Shown one piece after another: positions 46,281 to 58,457 of a stretch of 64,000 nucleotides of DNA (positions are counted from its first letter, which is position 1; each line of letters starts with the position of its first letter). The notes under the pieces are model-generated. The model was not told where the DNA came from. It searched no databases and saw only the letters and a list, made by a program, of their open reading frames with translations. This stretch comes from Hymenoscyphus infarciens (lineage: Eukaryota; Ascomycota; Leotiomycetes; Helotiales; Helotiaceae), in NCBI GenBank assembly GCA_001414345.1, contig LLCB01000069.1:62001-126000 (forward strand), read 5' to 3'. The position numbers were made by a program, and so were the translations under genes.

Positions 46281-47025
46281 TACGGTTTATAAAATATCGT
46301 TAAAAGAGAAGCTTAACTTATAACTTATTATATTTTATACTTTTATTATAAGTTATATAAGAATAAATAAATTCACTAATTAATTAATAATCTAATTAAT
46401 ATAATTAGACTAGATTAGATTAATAAGTTTTAGTTAATTATAATTAATTAGAGTAATATAATTAATTATTATATAATTATATATATATTTAGACTAATTA
46501 ATATTAAAGAGGTTATAATTATTTATAAGACTTATAAAGCTTATAAAGCTTAAAATCAGTAGTTATATTTATTAGTAAAGAATTAATAGCTAATTTATTA
46601 TAACTTAAAATAAAGAAGTTACTTAGTAAAAAAGCTACTTAGAAAGTCTCGTTTAAGCTCTTAGTATATTATACTTCTACTCTCTAGACTACTTATATAC
46701 TATACTATTTATTATTTATTTTATTTTTTTAATTAATATAATTTAATTAGATTAGAGTATAATTAATAACTAAAAAGCGTTAATTTAATTAGATTAATAG
46801 CTATTAATCTATTCTAATCTAAATATTACTTTCATTAATTAAAAGTAAGAAAAATAAGCTTATAAAAAAAATAGTTATTATCTCTTAATATTTATCTATC
46901 TTATAACTTCAAATAGTATAGTATAATTAGTAAGTAGTTACTATAATAGTTTAGAGAAAGTAAAAAACTATATTTCTTAATTCTTATAAATCTTCTAGCT
47001 ATAATAGCTCTAATCTCCTAAGAAT
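46281..47025. repeat. TA-rich RIP-type sequence
   Basis: This is heavily TA-biased sequence between the truncated retroelement and the complete one. It has AATTAATTA-rich stretches, no frame and no recognisable ends. Confidence 0.6.
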
Positions 47026-47030
47026 ATTCT

Positions 47031-47324
47031 TATAATAGTATGCCGTCATCCTAGACAGCTAGGAGTACCTGCTATATATAAGGTTTCGGCAGTTGTTATC
47101 TTATATTATCTGTTTTAGAAAGGTTATATAGGCAACGTATAACGTTGGTCGGTTTCGGACCTTTTAGTCCGAACCTCTTATATATAGTAGCCTACTCTTA
47201 GAGTAGAAGAGGGATAGTTTTTCCTTTTCTTTTATATTAGAGCTTAGTATCTATATATATTATTTAGTCTCGAATACACTCCTATATACCTCTTCTCCTA
47301 TAGTGTATATTTCGTGCTATTATA
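47031..47324. repeat. 5' LTR
   Basis: It is a 294-bp direct repeat of 49338-49631. It ends TGCTATTATA where the other copy ends TGCCGTTACA; the differences are mostly C/T transitions. Confidence 0.85.
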
Positions 47325-49337
47325 TAAAAAGGAAAAACTCTACTTCGCTAGTGACAGCATTTATAATATCTCTTTCGAGCTTGTCGTCGCTTCTTTTATT
47401 TCTTTTTCAGGCTAGAATTAGACACGAACGACGATATCCTCAAATAGCCGGGATTCTAGAGATCTCCTAGATAGCTAGTGATACTAGGGTTTAGTGTCTA
47501 TATAGATAGCTAGTAAAAAGCGTGTTTTATACGTTAAGGAAGCAGAATACGCTAAGTGTCTCTGAGGCTTCTAATAACCCTCTTCGTATAAGGACTACTA
47601 TATATAGGTTCGGTGAATAAGTCGACTTACTAAAAAGTTATTATAAAGGCTTCTAAATCTGCTCTTACCCCCCCTCTCCCTTTCCGATATTATATTGAAG
47701 TTCTGAGAAGACCTTAGGTCTCTCTCTGAATTAGTTCCGCTATAAAGCGTTAAATAACCTTCTAGGGCTACCCCCTTTTCGAAAGACCCTCTGAACCCTC
47801 TCTAACCTGTAACTGTACGCTAAAACAAACTTAGATAATATATAGATAATATATAGACGAGATAGAGACAAAAGCAAAGAGTAAACGATTAGTTAGACAA
47901 GATAGAGAATATAATTCTAAGCGAACTTCGAAGTCTAAAATACCCCACCTTTGAACTCTTACTAATCCAACCCTTATTCGAACTCCTTTACTTTTTAAGC
48001 CTGAATTTAGACCTCTTTCGATTAAGGGACACTGCTACCTCTAATGCCTTCCTACCACTTCCTAACCCTTGAATCGGATGCGAATTAGTTAAAATACGCT
48101 TTCTATTAGAACGAAACTTAGAAGCGAGCTCTTAGCTAAGTTATTGCTATCCTTAATAATACTAACTAAACATTATCTGATTCTACTCTAAACTTCTCTT
48201 AAACCTCTACTAGCAAATATTTAAAAAGACTATAGTTATAGACTAAGTCTCTACTAGTATAAAGGTTAAAAGAGATAGAAGTAGAATTAGGAGAAGAATA
48301 CGCTAAAGAAACTTTTACCGACTTCAAAAGGTCGCTTTTCGAGTACGGCTATACTTAGGGAGATACTAGAATTAGAACGCTTCTTTTATATATAGGAGAA
48401 AAACGCACCTTAGCTCTGAAACGCGTCTACTACGCTTAAGAGACGCTAATTATAACTTGCTAAGATACTCTTTAGTTTAGAATACCTCTCTATCTAGCTC
48501 TAAACTCCTAATAATCTAATAACGAATCTTCTACTACTTCTAAAGTAGAATTAGAATTAGAAGATAAATAAGTCCTTAAGTACTCTAATAGGAATAAGGT
48601 AATATAATAACTTTTGGTAATAACTCTTTAATTAGCTAAAACCACCCCTTTTATTATCCTTAAATACTTAGATAATAATTTCAACTTTAACAACTCGGCT
48701 ATAACTTTGTATTTAACTAGCTGAAACTGCTCCTTTTATTGTCTTAAACTTTGAACAGCGTTTTTAATATTTAGTAATAAACTCTTTTAACTAGCTAAAA
48801 CTACTTAACAACTTTGGAAATAACTTCGCCTTTGACTACCTGAAACCTCACTGACTCTAATAAGAGTCTTATATTCTTTACTTTCTTTTATTCGAATTCG
48901 ACTCAGATACGAATTAGTACGCTCTCGAAGTGAGCTCTTAACTAAGTTATTACTACCTCTCAACCGAACAACTTCCAACTCTATACTAAATTCGACTTCA
49001 ACTCTATTTTAAACTTTTTAAACTTTTAAACTTTTTAAACTTTAATCTTTAAACTTTATCTAACCTACCAGACAGGATTAGACTATACTCTTTTTACGAA
49101 TACTTGCTTTTGATATTAAAGGATTAGAATTAAAGTCTCTCTTTTATAAGCATCTACGAATTAGTTCGGTTACGATTCGGACCTAAGATCGACATCTCGA
49201 TAACCTTCTCGCTTATAACAAAATCAAACAAATACGATAAATACTTTGACCTTGACAATAATACTATAGCATCCTAATTCGACTCTAAACAACAAGAGAG
49301 AGAAGACTCAAGACGAGTCTTTTTTAAGAGAGGGGGA

Positions 49338-49631
49338 TATAATAGTATACTATTATCCTAGATAGCTAGGAGTACCTACTACATATAAGGTTTTAGCAGT
49401 TATTATCTTATATTATCTGTTTTAAGAAGGTTATATAGACGACGTATAACGTTAGTTGGTTTTAGACCTTTTAGTCCGAACCTCTTATATATAACAGCCT
49501 ACTCTTAGAGTAGAAGAGGGATAGTTTTTCCTTTTCTTCCGTATTAGAGCCTAGTATCTATATATATTATTTAGTCTCGAACGTACTCCTATATACCTCT
49601 TCTCCTATAGTATGTATTTCGTGCCGTTACA
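49338..49631. repeat. 3' LTR
   Basis: This is the partner of the 5' LTR with the same length. It is preceded by the polypurine tract and followed by the ATTCT duplication. Confidence 0.85.
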
Positions 49632-49636
49632 ATTCT

Positions 49637-51164
49637 AAATAAATAAGAAAGAAGAGTATATAAAGTTATAGCTAGCGTTTGAGGTTTCTTAGCTAGATTA
49701 GTACTTCTATAATTCTTCTATTTATATCTTTTCTACTTTATTATAGTCTATATTTCTATATATTTTTTAATAAATTCTTTCTTTTCTAATTCTAGATAGT
49801 CTTATTCTTCTATCTATATCTTATAGTAAGAATAGAAGAGAATAAGATAAATAAGTTTAAATAGTTATTTTTATATAATAATTTTAGTAATATCGCTTCT
49901 CTCTTATCTAGTCTAGTCTATTTCTAGTCTCTCTTTTTAGCTTTTATAACTAATTTAATTCCCTTTTTATAATCCTTCTTTCTCTTCTATTATATTCTAT
50001 AAAAGAAGTTACTCTATTTTAGATAGTTAAATTATAAGAATCTATGAAATTTAGAACCTTCTCTTTCTAATACTAGGTTCTAATAGAATTTCTAATAAAA
50101 AGACACTTCTTATTATCTTAGTAACTTATATTCGAGGTAACTCTTATAATAAAGAGATAGTACTACTTAGCTAGATCTGTAATATAGTTAGAAGAAGAAA
50201 AAGAAGAAGAAAAAGAAAGAAAATAAAATTCAATAGTAGATATTAAGTAGAACTAGCGAAGTTAGTAATAGTAATATTATTACTTAGTCGTCAGGAAATG
50301 ATATTTCACATCACCAGTGTATAATAGCTTTTTGAAAACAGTAGCAAAGGAAGCAAAAGAGTAGAGAAGTTGTAAAGTATAGTGGCAATCGGGTTTCTCA
50401 AGGCTCTCGCGATGTCGTACTCTGTTCCACGAACTAGACAATGTATGATGCGAGTATGCGAGTATGCAGATTAGAAGCAAGGTATTGTTACCCCTCTCTC
50501 CCCCCCCCGGGAACCGTTCTGGGGGGCATTCTTTTATCGATTTTGAATAGGAACATGTTCCCGAGACATTTCTAAGCTAACCCATCCTTAAGTCGCCCTC
50601 CATACCCGAGTGGCATACAATACACGTGAAAATATACTTCCAGGATCAAGGTTCAGATGTCAAGAAAATGCCATCTTGCGGTGAAGGTGCCGTGCATCCC
50701 ACCTCAGCTAAAGATGTCTCATTGACGAATGGCAGCAGCAGATCCGCCTGCAGCTTCCTGCACTCCGCATATTTTCACCTCAGCGACCAAGTGCACTCCA
50801 CCGCCCGCTTGGGGGCAACATGAGAAGCATGAATCATGTGAGGGATGAAAAGATAAGGAAGCGCACCTGACGCCATCTGAGGTTATTCCCATTTTCCTTT
50901 CCGCTGGCGGTTGTCGCGCTTGGTGAGGTTCGAGGTGATTGCTTGTAATTTGTTGCAGGCCGAGGATGATCCGCGTTGTTGATTTCATGCGCACTGACTG
51001 ATGCTTGTTGCCTCGAATAACTTGCCTGCTACTTGACTTATGATCCATGCGGCAGCCGTGTTTCCTACATCAGCAGCGACCGAATCCAGGAAGGGCAGAG
51101 GAGGAGGATTCTTGAGGCTGTTTGTGGAGGAGATTAGGCAAAGGGAACCGATTCCTACAGGACA
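49637..51164. other. Tail of the RIP island, then the yvc1 upstream region
   Basis: TA-rich sequence without frames continues to about 50280. After that, unique-composition DNA leads to the channel gene. There is a C9 run followed by GGGAACCG near 50502. No gene was recognised in 50280-51164. Confidence 0.5.
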
Positions 51165-54100
51165 ATGTTATCCTCCTTGTTACGACCAAAGAAATCTCGA
51201 CAGCGCGTCGCCGAGCACTCTCCATTCTCCTCACCATACCCAGAGGCTTCGCTATCTTCCCCCATAGTTGCACGGAGAGACCGACAAGTACGCCATGCTA
51301 CAGCAGACTGGACCGAGACGGAGGCAGATGACGATGAGTTGACAGAAGACGAGGAGCGAGATGAGCAAGATGAGCAAGATGGAGGAGAGGAGGAGGATGA
51401 GGAAGGAGAAGAGGAGGAGGACGATGATGAAGATGGACACGAAGATACGCCTTTACTTCCCATATTTTCTGCGGCGCACCTAGGTCGGTCCATTCCCCGA
51501 ATCTGCGAGTCTTGAGCATCTGCTAATATGTTGGAAAAACAGATGCACTTCCAGTTTACAACCTCACGCATGCAATCCGTCTCATCGTCCTTCCTAGAAC
51601 CGAAACCACCTTGACCTGGGACCAGCTTCGATCGCCACAAGTCTCCCAGTTCTTGGTAAAGCCTATGCAACAACAGCTTCGAACTTCCCACTTCTCTCGC
51701 GCCACCCTATACGCCCTCATGGCCAACTGTTTGCAGTTTCAGAAAGAGGGTCAGGCAAATCCAGGAAATGCGGGGGTCAGTCGCACGAGGGCGTTGGTCT
51801 GCGAGTTGTTGGCCATAAAATTGTTGAAGGAATACAGCACCAGGGAATTGATCGATGCCCTCTCCTACGATTTCTTCCCACTTCAAGGGCTCCCGACTCC
51901 GACTAGTTTGACACCAAACAAAAGCCAGCCTCGTCCCGCCGCCGCTCGAACGTCTACCGTTGAAGTCGCTATTAGAGCCTCGGCGAAATCATTCTTAGCA
52001 CATCCACTGGTGGTTCAACAACTCGAGGCAATATGGGCAGGAACAATTGTGTTTCATTCAGCGGCCGACAATCTTCATCGAAAACACGCAGCTCCTCCAA
52101 AGCCACCGACCCCACAATGGAAGGGCAATGACAGAAATCATCTTCTAGTCCCAGGAGAGCATGTTACATATGGGACTACCACCTCTCCAGGCGGTCGAAG
52201 ATCACCCGACAAGCAGGCCCAGCAGGTTCAGATGCGAAGAACAGTCACCCTCTACGACCCAAGAGACGCTTCTCTGTTCAAGCTCTCACGGCTGCGAGTG
52301 CCTCGTTATCGTCAATTCTTTTCAACTTGCTCACTTGCCATACTACTTGGATTGTTCGTTGCAGTACTAGGCCAGCGCTCCATGGATATCACCGCTTTGG
52401 AGGTTATCTTTTGGTTTTGGAGTGCTGGTTTCATGTTGGATGAAGTTGTTGGTTTCAATGAACAAGGCTTCAGTTTGTACATCATGAGTTTCTGGAATAC
52501 CTTTGATCTTGGTATCCTGCTCTTCCTCATCATGTACTACTCCATGCGGTTGTATGGTCTATTCCTGGTTGATATTGGGAGGCATGAGTGGAACTCGATG
52601 GCTTACGATGTCCTTGCGACTACTGCCATTCTTCTATTTCCACGTCTTTTCAGTGTTCTTGATCACTATCGATACTTCTCACAGCTGCTTATCGCCTTCA
52701 GGCTGATGGCTGCTGATCTTGTGGCAGTATTTGTCCTTATTCTCATCGCATGCAGTGGCTTCTTCGTTGCTTTCACGATGTCGTTCAGGACCAATGGGGA
52801 TAACAACAATGATGCAGCTGGTGTCGCCTATAAAATCTTTCAAATTTTAATGGGGTTCACTCCAGCCGCGTGGGATTCGTGGCCGACCTACAATCCGCTC
52901 GGAAAAGCAATACTTGTGCTGTTCCTCTTCATCTGTCACTTTTTGGTTGTAACGATCTTGATAACGGTTCTCACAAACTCTTTCATGGCAATCGTCTCAA
53001 ATGCTAATGAGGAACATCAATTCGTATTTGCCGTCAATACTATATCAATGGTCAAAAACGACGCTCTATTCTCATACGTTGCGCCGAGCAATATCATTGC
53101 ATGGGTGTTCACCCCGCTAAGGTTTTGTCTACCATTTCGGACCTTCATCAAGCTTAACCGGACAGTCATCAAGGTTACTCATTTTCCTTTGCTATTCAGC
53201 ATTTTCGCCTACGAAAGACTGTTTCTCGCAAGCTCGGTCTTCGAGCCTACGGATCTCATTGACCACCGTGGTCGCAAACGGACTATATCTTTTCAAGAGA
53301 ATAAATTGTTGTTTAGCCCTAGTGTACGGATGAGACAGGAGTCGGTTGCAGGTTTCCAGAAAGATAGAGCCTTGGACGAAGTTTTTAGGTTGGCACCTCG
53401 GCCCGATACTCTTCGGAATGCACAGAAGAGTATGGAGCGTAGGCATAATGTGGTCAACAACTGGATGGAACACCAAGGAGATGCTGCTAGCCCTCCGCAA
53501 GAGCAGGATAGATCAGTGGTGGATCGGTTGGAAACAAGAAGACAGGCAAGAAGAGCAACCATGCTTCGTCAACGAGGTATATCAGGCACAAGATCAGTGG
53601 CGAGTGATCCAGCTGAATTCATGATATCAAATCCGTTTGGTGATGCCGATGGCGATCTTCCGGATTTGCGCAGCCAAGCTGTTGGACACGAAGATGATGA
53701 TGGGGATGATGAATTGGTGACGAATGATGATGATGACCGAGGGACGTTGAATAAAACTCATAGTCGTCACCACGATTCCGAGAATTCTGATGAAGATGAG
53801 GGCGAAGAAGATTATTTTACAACGCCAAACACCATGGTAAAGCGATCTTCTTTATCTTCTGCGAAACCCTTGCCAAACAAGACACCCAGATCGTCGCCAC
53901 CAAGATTTCGATCGCATAACAGAAATGTAAGTCTAAACTGAATATCCTTTGAACAAAACTAATTTGATGTAGATGTCCACCAACACGATACTCTACAACC
54001 CCGTCGCCAACGACCTAATTTCTTCGTCGGATTCCCCTCCAAAATCCCGTCCACTAACCGCAAAACGCTCCTCGAATGTAAACACAGGTACCCACACCCC

Positions 54101-54782
54101 AACAACCGGCCTCGCAACCGGCCATCGCACCCCAAGACATTCAATCTACACAACCGCCAACACAAAACCGCGACCTATAATGCCCAACAGGGATAAATTC
54201 CAATCCGTCCCAAATTTTAATTTTGATTCCATGGCTGGCGGTCGTACCCGACATATCCGACATAAACAGTCCTCGCTCGATATGGGTATGTCTGATCTTG
54301 GATGGGATAACAATAACAATGCCATGCTTGCTGCGGTCCCTAGTTCTTTCGGTACACAGATGGCGCGTGCGACGGGGGGTCTCAAAGATCTCAGAGGTGG
54401 TTCGGCGGGGAGGAGGGAGGATACCGATGGGATGATGGGGAGACTGATGTTAGCCCGTATGAAAACTCTCGAAGAAGGGTTCGCGGAAGTGGTGAAAGAA
54501 TTCCGGGGCTTAAGAACCGCGGGGAATAGCTCTGTGGAGGGAGCGGAGTATTTAGATACCCTTGGACCTAGTAAACGGGAGAAAGGAAAGGGGAAGGAGA
54601 AAGTTGGGAAGAAGAAGGGAGGGAAGGGGAGTTTGGGGAGGACGACTAGTGAGGTTGATTTTGCGAAGGTGGATGGGGGGAAGGGTCAGGAGACTTTGAA
54701 TCCGTTGGTGGCAGAGGAACAACATGATACCCAGGAGAATTTTAGTTTAGAGAGGTTTGAGACTAGAGGTAGTTCGTTTTAG
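51165..54782 (+). CDS. yvc1: YVC1/TRPY-type vacuolar cation channel
   Basis: There are three exons (51165-51483, 51543-53926, 53973-54782), all in phase, giving 1170 residues. The N-terminus is strongly acidic (runs of E and D around residues 48-90). After the first intron comes ALPVYNLTHAIRLIVLPRTE, the conserved fungal TRP start. Hydrophobic segments begin at RYRQFFSTCSLAILLGLFVA and continue through FWFWSAGFMLDEVVGF, FWNTFDLGILLFLIMYYSM, ATTAILLFPRLFSVL and DLVAVFVLILIACSGFFVAF. A pore-like region (FQILMGFTPAAWDSW) precedes the last helix, VTILITVLTNSFMAIVSNAN. The long cytosolic tail is Ser/Asp-rich. YVC1 homologues release Ca2+ from the vacuole on stretch or osmotic shock. The extended tail (about 300 residues past the conserved part) probably serves regulation. 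Confidence 0.93.
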
Positions 54783-55592
54783 AAGGGTGTGGTTTGGTTT
54801 TGAGTTTTCAGTTGTGTTTTTATTTTTTGATGGCATAGGTAGGAGGTTAGGATAGTTTGATAGTTGGTGGTTTGGTTGGTGGGTTGTTTCAAGGTGGGAG
54901 TGGAATTGGTGGTGAGGAACTAGGTTGGTTCGAGGGGAGTATTGAAGTTTTAGAAATATTTTTTGTCTTTTTTCTTTCTCTTGTATAGTTGGCGAGCGAG
55001 CGAGCGAGCATTTGTATTTTAGTTTTCTCTCTTTTTCTTACGTATCAAATGTCTGGGATGAGTGGGAGTTTTGTTTGATTAGTATACCACTTTGTTCTCT
55101 CTTAACTTCTGACGCTTGAAAATGATTATTTCGATGCTTTTCTATAATGAACCCCCACCAGGGGATGCAGGAATTCGTGACTGGCGAATAGTTGACCAAC
55201 TCTCTACTACTCCTTCCATTGTTTATTCGAGACTCGATAAATCGATTCCATTATCCTAAAAGGCTTAAATAATTAAGATTTTAATATGTTTATTGTTCTA
55301 AAGGAGTTAGAACAATTGTGGAAGTGCAAGTACTTCGAGAATACCGTCACGAATTCGTGCAGCCCCTGGTGCCCCGAGGATGATTCGCTCCAACTCGATG
55401 GACCTAGGATTCAATAGAATAAAAATATAGGGAAAAAAGGAGGTGACACGTGATTTTGGAGTTTACTCCCTTACTAGTGGCTTACCAAAAGGTTAGACGA
55501 TATGCGGGTGGGAATATCAATCGACCTAACCACACAAGGCATACAACTGCGACCCCCACCAAAAACAAAAAGGGAAAAAAAGTTATAAAAAA
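54783..55592. other. Intergenic between yvc1 and the 5S gene
   Basis: No gene. A GAGC microsatellite lies near 54993-55010 (GGCGAGCGAGCGAGCGAGC). Confidence 0.5.
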
Positions 55593-55711
55593 ACATACAA
55601 CAGCAGGTATTCGCTGGTGGTCACCCACCCAACTACTAATCTGCCGATCTGAGGCTTGTGTATGGCAGAGCGGACGGGATGCCCAATTCTCCTCAGTCTA
55701 TGGTCGTATGT
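55593..55711 (-). rRNA. 5S ribosomal RNA (dispersed copy)
   Basis: On the minus strand the sequence begins ACATACGACCATAGACTGAG and continues through GGGCATCCCGTCCGCTCTGC, AGTAGTTGGGTGGGTGACCA and CCAGCGAATACCTGCTGTTG to TATGT, followed directly by T7 and another T run as an RNA polymerase III terminator. The 5' and 3' ends pair. The internal promoter region (box A, intermediate element, box C) corresponds to the AGTAGTTGGGTGGGTGACC part. It is 119 bases long, as expected. It stands alone, as in other Pezizomycotina where 5S genes are scattered. A few positions may differ from the main copy (for example GAATACC), so a variant or pseudogene copy cannot be excluded. Confidence 0.9.
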
Positions 55712-56181
55712 ACCGTCTCATTGAATAAAGGAATAGATGTTGACGTGCGATTTGTGGGGGTGTTTTGGGGATTGAAGAAATAAGCGAGAAGTGTATGCGA
55801 GTGTAAGAGAAGTGCGAACTGACTTTGCAGTTCGCCTAGATTATTCTAGCCTGTTTTTTACGCTAAAAGTAGCTATTCGCGATGCCCGTAGTCTTGGACG
55901 AAATGGAAAATGCAGTCAGTGATTTTTTGTTTGGTAACTTGGAGGTACGAAGGTATAAAAACTGGTTGGGCGGCAGTCTCCATCTGCACGCCCATCACAC
56001 ACACCTTCAGCACACAGCTGCCGGGCTGTCGCAATTTTGACTCTTCACCACAAACACCGCGATCACCAGAAATCCCATGAACCTCGCTGAACAAAATCAA
56101 CAGTACGCACCCTTTTCCTTCTAAACCCAAAACGCACAATCGTTTCCAAACCATCCTCGAAAGACGCTCCCGTCCTGCAAG

Positions 56182-57279
56182 ATGGCCATGCCCGGCCTCG
56201 GCGACGAATTCTTCGACTACGACGCGGCTTCTATCGAAACTACCTGGTTTCAAAACGACAATGGTAGCAGCAACATGACATTGCAAGCCCAACTTGCTCA
56301 ATCCTACGGCTTGAACTCCATCATGCCTCTCTCGCAGGCTGAAATCGACACTATTATCACGATGAGGAGAGAAAAGGACGCAGCTCAGGAGAAATACGAG
56401 CGAGAGAATCCGTTTGCTTTCGGGATGCCTGCACCAAACTACAACGAGGAAATTCCTACATTCGATACTACGGACTTTTTTGGCAACGCTGTCAATCAAG
56501 AGCAGACGGCTTCATCCCACATCGTCGCCATTGGGGAGGGAATCGCCCCCAGTCTGACAGTTGTTACGCCCAATGCGATGGGCCAATCAGAGTAAGTATT
56601 TTTTTAGAACCACGCTAACGGGGCGCACCATGGGGCGTGCAGTGTGGGATGGAACAGGTGCCCAATCGCAAACTGTTTCTCAAAAGCCAGGTTCAAGTCA
56701 TCGAAAGCTCTCGATACACATATCGCCAATATACACACAAGCCCTCTCCTATGCAACGAACCGGGTTGCCATATGAAAACACCCTTTGGGAGAGATTTAG
56801 ATCTCCGACGGCATTATCAATCGGTCCATAACTCGGGACGGCGAGAGTTTGTATGTCAACTGCGTTCGTGTCTCAAGGAGTTCGCCAGGCAAGATCACCT
56901 TACAAAACATATTCGCGAAAAACACACGACATACCCTTGCCCATTAAATCATTGTCGTGACGGGGTTGCTGGGAGATTTCTTTTCCCGGAGGACGTAGAG
57001 AGTCATATCTTGAGATCCCATGGGAAGTATGAATGCGCGCTTGGAAATTGTGCGAAAACGTCTCCTTCAGCATTTGAGTTCGGTGGGATCCGCTCCCATT
57101 TGGCTTATGATGAGTATTACTCCGTGGGCAGGCGAATTGTTAGCGATGCCATTCCAGATGCCGACGGTGGTGACTTGGTGACAATTACTCGAGACCACCT
57201 TGGTAGTATCCGTCTCAAAGACTGTAAGAAGTGTTCAGGAGGGGCAACTACCAATGCAACAAATCCTCTATCGGGCTAA
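56182..57279 (+). CDS. C2H2 zinc-finger protein
   Basis: There are two exons (56182-56591 and 56643-57279), joined GA|T, giving 348 residues. The N-terminal half is acidic and aromatic (GDEFFDYDAASIETTWFQND, FDTTDFFGNAV), like an activation region. The second exon has tandem fingers: CPIANCFSKARFKSSKALDT with HIANIH; LLCNEPGCHMKTPFGRDLDL with RRHYQSVH; FVCQLRSCLKEFARQDHLTK with HIREKH; then YPCPLNHC and YECALGNC. The spacing C-x4-C...H-x3/4-H is that of classical nucleic-acid binding fingers, so a transcription factor is the likely role (inference). The ATG is followed by a good open frame and preceded by CTCCCGTCCTGCAAG. Confidence 0.85.
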
Positions 57280-57725
57280 TCTATAGAAGTGGAAGAGGGG
57301 TAAAGGGCTACTGCAATTTTTGTTCCTTCCCTAGCTTCGTGTTTGCGAGTTGTATCGGTTGTGTGGCTACTGGAATTGAACGGAGTTTGTGTCTGATGAT
57401 TTGAGGTATACTTGGTCTGTCGCTTATTCTATGAATTCAAATTTAGTTTTGCGATCAGTGGTTTTGATATTTTCGAAGCTACTTCTCGTCGCAGTTTGCG
57501 AGAGTAACATTTTGATGTGTTGTTAAACTGCTTCTTCAAGTAGAGGGGAGGGCCAATTGGTTCTTTCTTGTTTCTTGGTGGGTGCTAACCTTTCTGAATA
57601 GACAGAGTTCGCATACGCTCTGAGAGAAAAACTCAACGAGAGACTCAGGCATTTATTGTTCTCATCCCCTGCCCATCAGGGACTCGACTTCCACTACGTG
57701 TCTTCTAATTTAATAAATCCCAACC
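57280..57725. other. Convergent 3' intergenic region
   Basis: This is the 3' flanking space between the C2H2 gene and the cupin gene. Nothing was recognised. Confidence 0.5.
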
Positions 57726-58457
57726 TCACTGCCTTTTTCGACCCTCAACCAACGCCCCCGGAGTATACTCTTCATACAAGCTCTTAATCCCAACCCAACT
57801 TCCCAAAAAAGCAAGCACTCCCAGAACACCATAACTAAATAATTCTTCCATTACCTTCCCTGACCCAAATGGCAAAACCCTCTCAGCATCTACAAAAACA
57901 GGAAAATTATCCATCGCAAAACAAATTACCAGAATCTTCCACTCCAACAACCATCCCCTAACCTGTCCCTTCGTAGCCTTAACCTCATCCTCAATAACAG
58001 AACTTAAATTCCGGAAAAACACCTCTTTCTGTCCATCATTGAAATCCGTCCATTCTTTCACGATTAAATCTTCGCCATCTAGCGATGCGCGTTTCCATTC
58101 ATGACGTGCGTAGCGTGGGATGACTATTATTCCATCTTTTGGAGTGTAAGTTTTTGTGATGCCGGAAAGGGTTATTAGGGCGGATCCTTGGGTTATGAGG
58201 AGGTATTCGGTGTGTGTTGCGTGCCAGTGGAGACCCGAGGACCATTTTGAACCTGGGGGGAGGGTGATGGTTGTTTGGAGAGGGGTGGAGGGTGTTAGGG
58301 GGAGGTTATGGGAGGGGAGGGTGTAGGTCACTGAGCCGGGACGGGAGAAGGATGTTTGTGTTGTTGTTTGGGTGCGGCTCATAATTGGGTGATTGATAGG
58401 TTTATAAACAGGTTTAGATAGTGATTCATTTGGATTTTGGTAAAGGTTATAAGTCAA
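57726..58457 (-). CDS. Cupin-domain protein with C-terminal membrane segment
   Basis: This is a single exon with 243 residues from the first ATG at 58457; an internal start at 58382 (MSRTQTTTQTSFSRPG) gives 218 residues and may be the true one. The cupin core shows SSGLHWHATHTEYLLITQGS (metal-binding HxH...E), then KTYTPKDGIIVIPRYARHEW with the third His. The C-terminal part has a hydrophobic helix (ELFSYGVLGVLAFLGSWVGI) and a basic tail. Related small fungal cupins occur in polyketide and other secondary-metabolite clusters as decarboxylases, isomerases or unassigned enzymes, but no polyketide gene lies in this window. A metal-dependent enzyme anchored to a membrane is the best inference. 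Confidence 0.82.
   Translation of the reverse strand: MTYNLYQNPNESLSKPVYKPINHPIMSRTQTTTQTSFSRPGSVTYTLPSHNLPLTPSTPLQTTITLPPGSKWSSGLHWHATHTEYLLITQGSALITLSGITKTYTPKDGIIVIPRYARHEWKRASLDGEDLIVKEWTDFNDGQKEVFFRNLSSVIEDEVKATKGQVRGWLLEWKILVICFAMDNFPVFVDAERVLPFGSGKVMEELFSYGVLGVLAFLGSWVGIKSLYEEYTPGALVEGRKRQ

Larger units (their letters stand above)
47031..49631. mobile_element. Complete but decayed LTR retrotransposon (2.6 kb, non-autonomous size)
   Basis: The 5' LTR (47031-47324) and 3' LTR (49338-49631) are both exactly 294 bp and align end to end. They start TATAATAGTAT and end CGTGC..TTA(C/T)A. The original TG...CA termini are partly converted to TA, as RIP would do. ATTCT flanks both sides (47026-47030 and 49632-49636). 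A polypurine tract (AAGAGAGGGGGA) abuts the 3' LTR. The internal 2.0 kb is too short for gag-pol, has no intact frame and no recognisable reverse transcriptase, so this is a small non-autonomous (TRIM/LARD-like) or internally deleted element. Family assignment (Gypsy or Copia) is not possible from what remains. Confidence 0.85.

Noticed and set aside
51155..51691. 178-codon minus-strand frame, Ser/Pro-rich
   Set aside because: It is the antisense shadow of the acidic first exon of yvc1; the Ser runs are the complement of Glu/Asp codons.
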